From Mactromeris polynyma (Eukaryota; Mollusca; Bivalvia; Venerida; Mactridae), in NCBI GenBank assembly GCA_032209605.1, contig JASFXZ010000016.1, positions 15,066,001 to 15,130,000 on the forward strand: a DNA stretch of 64,000 bases. The letters are read 5' to 3'. Position 1 is the first letter of the stretch; each line of letters begins with the position of its first letter. The notes under the pieces are model-generated. The model was not told the origin of the DNA. It ran no database searches and saw only the letters and a list, made by a program, of their open reading frames with translations. Below, in pieces: positions 1 through 10,304 of this stretch. The translations under genes were made by a program, and so were the position numbers.

Positions 1-1700
1 TCCACTTGCTCGAGTGGTGGTTCGTTCATTCATTCATTAATTCATTCAATGTGTCAATCGGTCAATCGATGATTGAAAACACATGTAAACAACCAATCAT
101 TCAATACTCCAATTAAAGAAAAGTAATAATACCATGTACTATCAACAAATGTATCCCGATATATAAATAGTCTATATAGCATAAACATACCTCTTACATT
201 GTACTGTCAATCTGACCTTATTAAAATACATGCAAAAATAGTTCATCAATTTGTCTGGTAGTCCTGGATACGTCAACACACATGTACCAGTTCCAGTACC
301 AGTAGCTTTACTGTAGAACTTAAACTAGACGGTCCCGTGTTTAGTGCGATATCAATGTGGTAGCAGTTAGTGTGCGCGAAATGACATATGCAGTCGATGC
401 GCCGTAAATCTTCTTATACATGTATTTATTTAGTACATGGTAAGGTTTATAATCACGTCATAATGATGTTTATATTTAGCTGCTGTGTGACATGCACAAC
501 TAACAACTTACTTATGATATTATGCAAAAATGACAGATTATGATAGATAAGTTAATTTTGTGGTCATTTACCAAAAGTAAGAACACCACAATATTTAGTA
601 TCGTATCTAAGAATCGAGATAATATACGTGCATTTCAGATCCTTTGGTACAGACGTGAATACCTACCACCAGAGATGATATCACATGTAGGACATACTAT
701 AAATCTGTTTTCTCCAAAGAGATCATGTCCGCATGATAAACTGATGGTTTGCTGAAATGTAAAAATACAAAACATTCAACTGATACCTTTACTGACCATT
801 TTTGTATTTTCATACATCGACTTTAATGTTTAAAACAAAATCGATACATAGCTTATAAAACATTAAATCAAAGAAAACATTTACATTGCAAAATGAAAAT
901 GTTACAAATGTTGGTCTCGTAGATTTCTTGAATCATGTAGAATAACCTCACTGTGATTTTAAATATATTGAACACACAAATGAGCGTGACTTTACAGTTT
1001 ATATCGACCAGCTTGATACGCTATTGTTACTCATCAGTTGAAAGTTAATAAAGTTGTGATATAAATAATAAAGTCGCCTTTTTAGTTTTGAGTACTCGTG
1101 TGTACCCAAACAGATGGTCATAGTTCTAATTTTAAGGTGATGCAAGGTGTCCTACTTACTACTGTAGTATTATTTTCATAAATGAAATAGCAAACTATTT
1201 TCATTGTTGTTGAGAAATAGAATCAGTGGTGGTGTGAAAATGAACATATTTTTAACACTTTGTTTGGATTTCGTGGTAAAAACATCTTCAGCAGATACAA
1301 TGTTCTACACAGTATTCTACAAAAATATGTATCAATTTTATTGACTATGTACGTGCCTTTGGTACTGTACTTCGTGATGGTTTGTGTATAAAGTTGATGG
1401 AATCCGATCTTAGTTGTTCATTTTATTTATAAATGAAATAACAAACTACATACACATTGATTCAGTTTAATTGAAATCGATATTAATTTACACACCAGAT
1501 ACTTTCCTTTTTGCAGACAATATTTAGATGATGACATTCATGACTTATGTTATGTTGAACTGTTTATTAAAAGTAATCTAAATAAATCTTAAAAAAGGAC
1601 ATTTCATTGAAGTGTAACAAAGGAACAATTGTTTGCAAATGTATCCCTAACATGCCCAAATAACACAGACAAAACATAATTAAAAAGCCTTTCCACTTAC
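1..1700. other. no gene recognised
   Basis: AT-rich sequence with no convincing exon. A short CATT-rich microsatellite lies near 24-50. The stretch around 370-440 (containing GTCGATGCGCC) resembles 35125-35195 and 45640-45710, so it belongs to a dispersed repeat. Confidence 0.5.
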
Positions 1701-1754
1701 ATCATTTAAAGTTGATAATACTTGTTCAACTGCCTGTTTTTCTGCCACAATTCT
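1701..1754 (-). CDS. gene 1 coiled-coil exon, 54 nt
   Basis: On the minus strand a TTGCAG acceptor and a GTAAGTGG donor bound exactly 18 codons, phase 0 to phase 0. The peptide starts RIVAEKQAVEQ and ends STLND, a charged/leucine coiled-coil pattern like the other short exons of gene 1. It is the most downstream gene 1 exon I can see; the gene may continue past the left edge of the window. Confidence 0.6.
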
Positions 1755-3380
1755 CTGCAATATACATTCAAGATGTGTCGATGTGCTATTTACAATTGCA
1801 TTTCGTTTTGATTATGTACAAGCAATCGAAAAGGTGCCCACGTATTTTGTTTGAACTAGAATCTAACAACTGATCATCAGAATGCTATTCTCTTTACGAA
1901 ATTAAATACTATTGTCTAATATTTTATCTATATGCTTTAATATCGAATATTTTAATATGTTTTGAATTCCTCCTTCTTATTTCATGTATCATCGAGCCTT
2001 AAAACTGCACCTACGCAGTCTCTGCAAGAAAATAGCCATTCCCGGCTCAATCTGAGTTTTATCATGATAATGCATGTGTGATATAGTCATTTCGTGTTAA
2101 CCATGAACAAATGCGTTTAATAAACCTTTGTGTTTCATTAAATATACTGATTGATAAAAGCCTAGAATGTATACATACATATTTGCAAACTATGTTTACG
2201 CATTAACGTTGTGAGTGACAAATACAATTCATGTAATATGTCAAAAAGGTTAGATATCTTGGAAGTTGAATTCATTAAGACAAATAAGCGCATTTTAGTT
2301 GACATATACACTACTTCTGATTCATGAACCAAGTTCAAGATTTTGCTTCGAAGTAGCGGGTATAGTTATGAATTAGTTTGGACTTCAGTTGTGCTCAGTG
2401 CATGATACGTATTTCTTACATCACAATTCAGCTTCATATCGTCGAGGTCTTTACTTAGCTTCGAAACTGCATTCTATAATAGAAAAAGTATATCTGTCAA
2501 AGTTGAAGTATGCAATGTTAGAAGTATATCAAGTTACACTTACTACGTCTGTTATACAGTATATACATTATTTTCCCCAATAAGTACTAGCGTCTACTTG
2601 GTACAACATAAATTTCATAAGTTATTACACCGAAACAGTCAAAAATAGGATTTTAAATGACGTACATTTCAGTTCATGCAAAAGAGTGGAGTCATATCCA
2701 GTGTTAATATACTTTATCATTGGTGTTCAAGAAACAGTAAACGGGGTTTGGATTAAATGGACAACCGGAATTGGTCCGAACCAAATGCATTGATGTCGAG
2801 TTGGTTTCACAAAACAGGTTCGAAACAACACTGCAAAACAGACAATACTATCTTGTCGCATTTGAAGTATATTTATTTACACTTACAGTTTGAATGATTA
2901 TATTATATTTCCATCCTTACCTCAATCTTTTAAGTACTATATAGTGCAACATATTTACTCGGCTTTTAAATGAGAAAAAAATTGATACAAAATGGAGTCG
3001 TGTCCAGTAATTAGCATACTTTATACTCGAGGATCGGGAAACCCAGCATCGAATAAACAGATAATGGAATATATATTGTTGAAGGATAATAAAGCGGACG
3101 ATCCAGATATACCACATACATGTATAAAATGCGGGCTCAGTTATACTGCACGTGATCTTGATAAATATTTTATCACACCTTTGTGAAATGCATTTTGCTA
3201 TTGTTTGAAAAGAAACCGAACATATCCATAGATGAAATGCATTTGGTTATGGTAGTTGAGCCAAATATGATTATGTTTAATAAATGATAATACAAGATTG
3301 AGTAAAATATTACATTTCAATATAGGCGAAAACGATTTTTAAATGCTAAAATATACTATGCTATAAAGTACGCCACGTAC
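1755..3380. other. intron-like stretch of gene 1
   Basis: No convincing exon seen. The part at about 2690-3240 is paralogous to about 56480-56950 in gene 2: both carry the same short landmarks, including TTACAGTTTGAATGATTATA and ACTATATAGTGCAACATAT. This supports duplication of the whole locus rather than of exons alone. Confidence 0.5.
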
Positions 3381-3443
3381 TTGCTTGTCGACTTTTAGAA
3401 TACATAATTCTTGCTCCAAGGATTGTTTGTCTTTGACAACTTT
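3381..3443 (-). CDS. gene 1 coiled-coil exon, type B, 63 nt
   Basis: Flanked by TTTCAG and GTACGTGGCG. It holds 21 codons, phase 0 to 0, starting KVVKDKQSLEQ and ending LKVDKQ. Twenty-one residues are exactly three heptads, so inclusion or skipping keeps the coiled-coil register. It is a type B module, like the exons at 4797, 58738, 61353 and 62255. Confidence 0.72.
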
Positions 3444-3835
3444 CTGAAATATAAATGACACATTCATATACTGAGTCTACCTATTTTAAAAGTGAGAAGG
3501 AGTAGTTCAGGGAAGGCCAAATACACAATGACACAATCTTTTTGGAATGTCACACGTTTTCTATGCCTTAGAATGTTTTAACTTAGTGGATACATATTTT
3601 GAAACTCAGGCCTCATATTTTAAAAACTTTAAAGGAATAGTTCAGGGACGGCCAAATTCACTATTGCACAATTTTGTTGCAATGACATATGTTTCTTGTG
3701 TATATATTTTTAAATTTGATGCATGCTATGCATTCCTTTCATCACCTTGCTGTGTCATGTGACCAATTTATTAATGAAAGTATCAATTAATCTATGTCTA
3801 TTTAACCACTTGAAGTTTACCAAACTTTGATATAC

Positions 3836-3898
3836 CTGATTGGTGTCTTTAAGGACAATAACTTCTTCTGCCAATGAATGTTTGTCTTTTGCCACTCT
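3836..3898 (-). CDS. gene 1 coiled-coil exon, type A, 63 nt
   Basis: Acceptor TTTCAG and donor GTATATC bound 21 codons, phase 0 to 0. The peptide starts RVAKDKHSLAEE and ends LKDTNQ. It is a type A module, closest to the gene 2 exons at 60845 and 62729. Types A and B share the core (K/x)xxxDKxSL and the final N-Q dipeptide. Confidence 0.72.
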
Positions 3899-4583
3899 CT
3901 GAAAGATATTTACCCGAAATAGAAATATGTCTATCTACACCAGATGGTCTTTTACATTCGTTGACTAATTTACATGCGTTTACTATTCTGGCACAATACT
4001 TCAATGATATAATTAGTATATCATGTCATGCCATGATTCACACTCTGATATCATAGTTGAAACTTTAAATTAGATTTGGTATGGTAATGATAATGTTATT
4101 GATATTAGCCAATTTTTATATTGTGTGTAATGGTCATGTATTAGTTGGAATTAATAACCATATAGCGTTACGTGTGAGGATATCATACATATTTATGGTT
4201 TTAGATCATGTTCCCCTATCCTGTTAATAACTCCTTCCCTTGATATCATTTTCTTTCCGTGGGCAAATTGCTTTCTTAGCTGGACTTGAAATGATTTCCC
4301 TTCTTCTCACATTTTGGTCCACTCCTACTGCCCTTGTTCGTTTTTGGTAATTACCCTTATCTATAGACATGTCCCATAGATTTATCCCTTATACTTATCA
4401 ACTCCTAATGATTTGTATGCTGGCGTTTCTTGGGACATTGTCTGGTGAATTTGGATTTCCCTTCAATAAATGCATTTTGTCATAGAATTCAGATTCATAT
4501 CATTGTTTGTTTTGAAATTCGCACGACGATATAATCAATATAAAACTTCGTAACATCTTTAAAACGACTAAATTGGTACTTAC

Positions 4584-4637
4584 ATTAAAATCTTTGTCCA
4601 GGTAATACAGGTCTGTCCTTAGTTTCGACATCATTTT
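4584..4637 (-). CDS. gene 1 coiled-coil exon, KMMSKL type, 54 nt
   Basis: TTTCAG acceptor and GTAAGTACC donor enclose 18 codons in phase 0, starting KMMSKLRTDLYYL and ending KDFN. The gene 2 counterpart is at 63453-63506 (KMMSKLKMDLYYM...). The two differ by amino-acid changes but no frame changes, which supports real coding. Confidence 0.72.
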
Positions 4638-4796
4638 CTGAAATGACAACAGTGTCATGATGGTCCTGTACTGATCATAATGGGGTTTACTATATAAAAA
4701 AACGGCTCGAACACTACACATTTCATGTTCAAGGAAAGGGATTTACATTTTTGTACATGAAGTTATAAATGCTAAAATATTAAGTACGCCACGTAC

Positions 4797-4859
4797 TTGA
4801 TTGTCGGCTTTTAGATTAGATAATTCTTGCTCCAAGGATTGTTTCTCTTTGGCAAATTT
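4797..4859 (-). CDS. gene 1 coiled-coil exon, type B, 63 nt
   Basis: TTTCAG acceptor and GTACGTGGCG donor bound 21 codons, phase 0 to 0. The peptide starts KFAKEKQSLEQEL and ends LKADNQ. Hydrophobic residues at 2, 9, 13 and 16 and Asn at 20 fit three heptads. Closest relative: 62255-62317 in gene 2. Confidence 0.75.
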
Positions 4860-5284
4860 CTGAAATATAAATGACATATTTATATTATTCAAGCCACCTA
4901 TTTTGATAGTGAGGAGAAGTGCGAGGAATGTTAAATTTACGATGGCACAATTTTGTTGCAATGACAAATGTTTTAGATGAATTAGTATTTTTCATTAGTT
5001 GATGCGGTTAGCTGGCGTCTTAATCGATTGAAATACTTAGTTTTTTTACTGACAGTTTCAAGGCTTCATGACTATTATATCAATTTATGAATTAAGAAGC
5101 ATATCATTTTCCCTTTTCCATATATAATGCCGATAACAACTTAACACTTCCTTAGTAGATGCAGATTGTGACTGCGGTCAGATAAACTGTAAGATTTCGT
5201 GGAAAGTCAGACGAAAACATCATCAATATACCACATTTTTAGCATCTTTAAAACGACTACTCTAAAAGTGTACATTCTACTTAC

Positions 5285-5329
5285 ATCATACGTTTCATAC
5301 ATGTCTTTATTATGTTTCGAGATCATTTT
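5285..5329 (-). CDS. gene 1 coiled-coil exon, KMISK type, 45 nt
   Basis: Acceptor TTTCAG and donor GTAAGTAG bound 15 codons, phase 0, starting KMISKHNKDMYE. The gene 2 counterpart at 63709-63762 has 18 codons, so this copy has lost three codons in frame. Confidence 0.68.
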
Positions 5330-5382
5330 CTGAAACAAAAGACAGAAGTGCCATGATACTCATGTACCATTTGAGTAATAAT

Positions 5383-5515
5383 GACCATACTTATATCACA
5401 AAATCCAGTCTTAGCCCATCGCGGCCAGGGATTTTTGTGAATGATATATCTTCATCTTAGAATGTCGCCTGATAATCGTTGAATTTAATTAAGGTTGCTT
5501 CGTGTTTTTGTTTGA
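5383..5515 (-). pseudogene. decayed copy of the exon at 63879-64000
   Basis: Read on the minus strand this matches the open segment at the right end of the window (shared peptides DYQAT, DISFT and IPGRDGL). Here the frame has an internal TAA and the donor GTAAGT has become ATAAGT. The final in-frame TAA is at the same place in both copies. It looks like an exon or alternative terminal exon dead in gene 1 but open in gene 2. Confidence 0.45.
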
Positions 5516-6021
5516 GAATTAACCAGAGGTTTGTTTGTTTTAGCAATTAAAGTAATGTGGTAGTAACGATCCAGTGAATATCGAGGAAAATATCTCTATC
5601 TCAGGACATTATTTTATCGGGACTATAGTGCATATTAAGTACCAAACGACTTTGATCAGGTATGATTCGAAGCAGACACATGAATCTAATTATAATACTA
5701 TAATAGTAATTTCTTGCATGATTTCTGGCATCCACGTTAGAGATGCTTGGGTTGAAATTACATGCCACAATAATGCAACTGCTTAAAAAAGATACATGTA
5801 CATGTTCTAACGCATATGGAAGCCATTTTCATATTTGATAAAAATAACATATTTTATGTTAAATAAAGACATCTAGTACAATACAATACATGTTCCCTAT
5901 TCAACTATCGTACCACATAATGTTGTGAAAGGTTAACCATAACATTGCTAATTCCATCTAAATAACTATTATTGGTATATAAATTAAAAGTACTAGGCAC
6001 GAAGTGAAACAACAACCGTAC

Positions 6022-6104
6022 CTGGTTTTCATCTAATTGCTGTTCAAGCCATTGATTTCTCTCGCGCTCATTTTTTAATTTGATGTCATCATCGTCTTCT
6101 GCTT
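6022..6104 (-). CDS. gene 1 exon 2, acidic linker to coiled coil
   Basis: An 83-nt exon between acceptor TTTTAAG and donor GTACGGTTG. Joined to the B-box exon, which ends in phase 1, it restores a Glu codon and reads E-A-E-D-D-D-D-I-K-L-K-N, then a charged helix ending QQLDENQ in phase 0. It converts the phase 1 exon end into the phase 0 frame used by all later small exons, which is good evidence for the gene model. Confidence 0.75.
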
Positions 6105-6167
6105 CTTAAAATGTAAGTGATAATCATTAATTGTGTAATTCGTTGTGTTACAAGTGATGGGTTATTA

Positions 6168-6301
6168 CTATATGCAACGTCTGGGATAATAGAAATTATG
6201 AGGAAGATATGCAGTTGGTTTACGGACGGTAGGTGGTTTTACATGAGTTTCAGCCTGGTGTCTTACTTCAACATTTGAGTTGCGATTAGCACTCCACGAC
6301 C
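6168..6301 (-). CDS. possible alternative terminal exon of gene 1
   Basis: Inside the first intron. With the AG at 6302-6303 as acceptor, the exon joins the phase 1 end of the B-box exon in frame (G+GG) and reads 43 residues, starting GSWSANRNSNVEV and ending NFYYPRRCI, before a TAG at 6168-6170. The tail has no coiled coil and is rich in Pro, His and Tyr. Use of this exon would give a short B-box protein without the repeat region. The splice site is not strong. Confidence 0.38.
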
Positions 6302-6438
6302 CTGCCTGTTTTTGTGCATTATAGCCCTTTACAAAACAAATATTAAACACCACATGTTTTAAATGCGAATGACTGTTTCGCGAAAGTGTGGTGGTAGTAA
6401 ATAGAAAGTATACATTTACATAATACTTTATCTCTTAC

Positions 6439-7111
6439 CATCTTCTATCTGTCTGGTGTCGGTAAGCCGGCCAATTGGTTGTGTGCTGGACATCATATAC
6501 TTGAGAAATCTGCTTGGTCGAAATGTGTATTCGGTTATGATATTGTTGCAATCAATGTCTGCGATCTCGTTTTGAAGCACCGCTACTTTAGGCAACGTTT
6601 CAGCTGAGATGGAATTCGTATGCAGCAAATCTTCATCTCTGAATTCGGTAAGCATTTCTTCGACTTGCGATCCAAGAGAATGTAGATCCTCCCTCAATTT
6701 GTCGAGCTGATTCTTATGTGCAGATTCTAGCACTTTGACTTCATCAAGAATTTGCCGTTTTGATCCGGCTACGTATTCTACAAGTGAATTTCCAAACGAT
6801 TCTATATCCAATACTATATCTTTGTTGATCGTTTCAGAATGTTTATCAATTACTTCCCTGTATTCATCCAGGGTGTGTTTTAGCTTTGTAACTTTTTCTT
6901 GCAGAAGGGCTTTGTCTGCTTCCTTTAATAAGACGTGGTCCTTGCATTTTCTTATCTTCAAGTGATTAATAAAGCATACGTTACAAACGTATATTTCACA
7001 TGGAGAGCAATAGCCGTTCACTTGTCTGGTTTCACACAAATCACACTTTTCTGCATGGACATTAATAGTCCCATCATTTACGTCGTACTTAATTTGTCCA
7101 CTTCCTGCCAT
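6439..7111 (-). CDS. B-box/coiled-coil (TRIM-like, RING-less) protein, first coding exon
   Basis: The exon opens with ATG at 7109-7111 and ends at a GTAAGAG donor (intron from 6438). It encodes 224 complete codons and ends in phase 1. Residues 23-59 form a B-box type zinc-binding motif: C23-x2-C26, C35-x2-C38, C43-x2-C46, H50, C56 and H59. Residues 62 to about 165 are a long charged helix typical of the B-box C-terminal coiled coil. There is no RING finger before the B-box, so by itself it would not be an E3 ligase; family members of this type act in oligomeric scaffolds or innate signalling, but the role here is not shown. A CAG just before the ATG (CATTGCAG) is a possible acceptor, so a 5' UTR exon may exist. 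It is probably the N-terminus of gene 1; the gene 2 equivalent would lie beyond 64000. Confidence 0.82.
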
Positions 7112-8062
7112 CTCTGCAATGTCATTTATCTAAAAGGTTTGGTAAATGAGCGTCTAGAAACCTCAATCAATGAACAATTATCGCCTCTACAAACCCCTTT
7201 ATAATGCGTTACTCTGTCCAAGTGTGTACCACCACAAATGATTATCGAACAATTCGTATTAAACGCCTGTTTTGGTTATCTCGAGTGGACAAAGACATAG
7301 TGTATATATGTACTTTACACAATTTCAGAATAGAATTACTATTCAGAAATACGGAGAACAACACTAACTTAATACTATAAGTACTTCCGTCGAGTACAAG
7401 TATTTCTAATTTATTCCAAACACAATAGCTCTTTGAAATCAGTTATCATGAAAACAGTTTGATTCATGGCAGAATGAAAATTTCGGATTACCTAAAATCT
7501 TTTTAACTTGCTTTTATTATTTAAACATAATTAAATTTAACAATTCAAAACCCGTGATTCTGTTTTCCAGTGTAGAATACTAACGGACAATCAAAATTTA
7601 TGTGATAATGACATGTATAAGTAAAATGTCAATATTAAGGACAGATTCATAAGAAGTAGAGAGACTTTACCTGCAACCTAAAATACCCGAATATATTGTA
7701 CATATCTATATCTCTTGAATATTTGTACATATATATCTCAATGTTTTTTTACACTTCTATAGCCGGTGCGTGTGACGTCAAGGCGATATCTCCTATAGCC
7801 GTTTGCTTAGCAGGCATCACGAAAGCTGTCTGCCTGTTTACATTTTATTGCGCATGTGCATGCGAATTCATGAAACTTCGCTGGTTCTATTTTTAGAATC
7901 TGGAGTCGAGTCCCTTTAATATTGATCAAATAATCTCAATAATAATTATGTCTAGACAATATATGTAAATAAAAGTGTGTTGCTTACCTCTGTATTTATT
8001 CTGATTGCACTTTTATCAAAACCAATAAAACGCAAACAACTCACTACACATCAATATGATGG
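7112..8062 (-). promoter_or_regulatory. candidate upstream region of gene 1
   Basis: No coding signal. About 660-750 bp upstream of the ATG lies a locally GC-richer stretch with a perfect CRE palindrome TGACGTCA (7773-7780) and an NRF1-like GCGCATGTGCATGCG (7850-7864). This would be a plausible promoter if a 5' UTR exon exists. No TATA box could be tied to a start site. Confidence 0.28.
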
Positions 8063-8160
8063 ATGCTCTTTGGTAGCCACGAGATGATCGTAGCCACGGA
8101 AAATCGTTTATTAGGCTGTGGGCGGAGCTATAACAAACGGTGTCGTTGGAAAAATAACAC
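8063..8160 (+). repeat. left terminal inverted repeat of the 41-bp element
   Basis: It contains GTAGCCACGAG and a second GTAGCCACG about 16 bp on, then GGGCGGAGCTATAAC and CGGTGTCG. It pairs with 17940-18027. The GTAGCCAC motif is the reverse complement of the GTGGCTAC core of the minisatellite unit, so the satellite may have grown from subterminal TIR sequence. Confidence 0.55.
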
Positions 8161-8269
8161 TATATACAAAACGAATAAATTCAAGAAAATATATAACAAT
8201 TATAAAAGTCTATTGTGGCTAATTAAGGTGGCTATTGTCAAGTTTCACAAAGAACATGACTAATTCGAC

Positions 8270-9830
8270 TGGCTACGATCAGTTTTTATTAAGTAAAAGT
8301 CTAATTCCGGTGGCTACGGTCAATTTTCACCAAGTACGGGACGATTTCTGGTGGCTACGGTCAGTTTTCACCAAGAACGGTGCGATTTCTGGTGGCTACG
8401 GTCAGTTTTCACAAAGAACGGGTCTATTTCTGGTGGCTACGGTCAGTTTTCACCAAGAACGGTGCGATTTCTGGTGGCTACGGGGAATTTTCACCAAGTA
8501 CGGGACTATTTCAGGTGGCTACGGTCGGTTTTCACCAAGTACGGGTCGATTTCTGGTGGCTACGGACAATAATTACCAAGTACGGGTATTTTTCTGGTGG
8601 CTACGGTCAGTTTTCACCAAGTACGAGTTTATTTCTGGTGGCTACGGTCGGTTTTCACCAAGTACGGGTCGATTTCTGGTGGCTACGGACAATAATTACC
8701 AAGTACGGGTATTTTTCTGGTGACTACGGTCAGTTTTCACCAAGTACGGGTTTATTTCTGGTGGCTACGGTCAGTTGTCACCAAGAACGGTGCGTTTTCT
8801 GGTGGATACGGTCAATTTTCATCAACTACGGGGCGATTTCTGGTGGATACGGTCACGTTTTACCAAAAACGGGTCTATTTCTGGTGGTTACGGTCAGTTT
8901 TCATCAACTACGGGGCTATTTCTGGTGGTTACGGTCAGTTTTCATAAACTACGAGGCTATTTCTGGTGGCTACGGTCACTTTCACCAAATACGGGGCTAT
9001 TTCTGGTGGCTGTGGTCTGTTGTCACCAAGTACGGGGCTATTTCTGGTGGCTGTGGTCTGTTGTCACCAAGAACGGTGCGTTTTCTGGTGGCTACGGTCA
9101 AGGTTTACAAAGTACGGGTCTATTTCTGGTGGTTACGGTCAGTTTTCACCAACTACGGGGCTATTTCTGATGGTTACGGTCAGTTTTCACCACTTACGGG
9201 GCTATTTCTGGTGGCTACAGTCAGTTTTTAACAAGAATGTGGCTAATTCTGGTGGCTACAGTCAGTTTTTAACAAGAATGGGGCTATTTCTGGTGGCTAC
9301 AGTCAGTTTTTAACAAGAATGGGGCTATTTCTGGTGGCTACAGTCAGTTTTTAACAAGAATGGGGATATTTCTGGTGGCTACAGTCAGTTTTTAACAAGA
9401 ATGGGGATATTTCTTGTGGCTACGGTCAGGTTTTGTTAGGTGTGTGTGTTATTCTAGTGCCTACGGTCTGTTTTTGCCAAGTACGGGACTATTTCTGGTG
9501 GCTACGGTCAATTTTTACCAAGTACGGTTCGATTTCTGGTGGCTACGATCTGTTATTGCCAAGTACGGCGCTATTGTTGCTGGCTACGGTATGTTTTTAT
9601 CAAGTATGGGTGTAATTCCGATGGCTACTGTAAGTTTTTACCAAGTACGGGGCGATTTCTTGTGGTTGCGATTAATTTTTACCAAGTACGGAGCTATTTC
9701 TGATGGCTATTGTCAGTTTTTATAAAATTCGGATGTAATTCCGATGTCTACGGTCGATTTTCACCAAGTACGAGGCTATTTTAAATTGCTACGTCCAGTT
9801 TTTATTAAGTAGGGGTTTGATTCCGGTGGC
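8270..9830 (+). repeat. 41-bp minisatellite, subfamily A
   Basis: About 38 diverged units of the form GTGGCTACGGTCAGTTTTCA followed by CCAAGTACGGG-nnn-ATTTCTG. A run at about 9215-9420 is locally homogenised (ACAGTCAGTTTTTAACAAGA). No frame of the unit has a stop codon, and 41 is not a multiple of 3, so long open frames cycle through all three frames and give a 41-residue repeat (FWWLRS..SGGYGQFS..LVATVSF). I regard these frames as by-products. Confidence 0.85.
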
Positions 9831-10304
9831 AACAGTCACTTTACATAAAGTGTATGACTAATACTGGTGGCTACGGTCACTTTACATTGAGTGCGGGACT
9901 TATACTTGTGGCAACGGTCAATTTACATTGATTGCCGGATTGATACTTGTGGCTACGGTCACTAAACATTGAGTGTGGGATTGATACTTGTGGCTACGGT
10001 CACTAAATATTGAGTGTGGGATTAACACTCGTGGCTACGGTCACTAAACATTGAGTGTGGGATTTATACTCGTGGCTACGGTCACTAACCATTGAGTGTG
10101 GGATTGGCACATGTGGCTACGGTCACTAAACATTGAGTGTGGGATTGGTACTTGTGGCTACGGTCACTAAACATTGAGTGTGGGATTAATACTCGTGGCT
10201 ACGGTCACTAAACATTGAGTGTGGGATTGATACTTGTAGCTACGGTCACTAAACACTGAGTGCATGACTAATACTTGTGACTACGGTCACTTTATATTGA
10301 GAAA
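9831..10304 (+). repeat. 41-bp minisatellite, subfamily B
   Basis: About 11 units of the type GGCTACGGTCACTAAACATT followed by GAGTGTGGGATTGATACTTGT. It is intermediate between subfamilies A and C: it keeps GGCTACGGTCA and gains the TACATTGAGTG half that becomes ACATAGAGTG in subfamily C. Confidence 0.85.

Noticed and set aside
8063..8083. Target-site duplication at the ends of the 41-bp element
   Set aside because: Flanks GATGG and TTATG do not match at any simple length, so no duplication is claimed.
8235..9725. Long overlapping plus-strand open frames (up to 283 codons) as a repetitive secreted or structural protein gene
   Set aside because: All three frames are open because the 41-bp unit has no stop in any frame; there is no signal peptide, splice context or frame preference.
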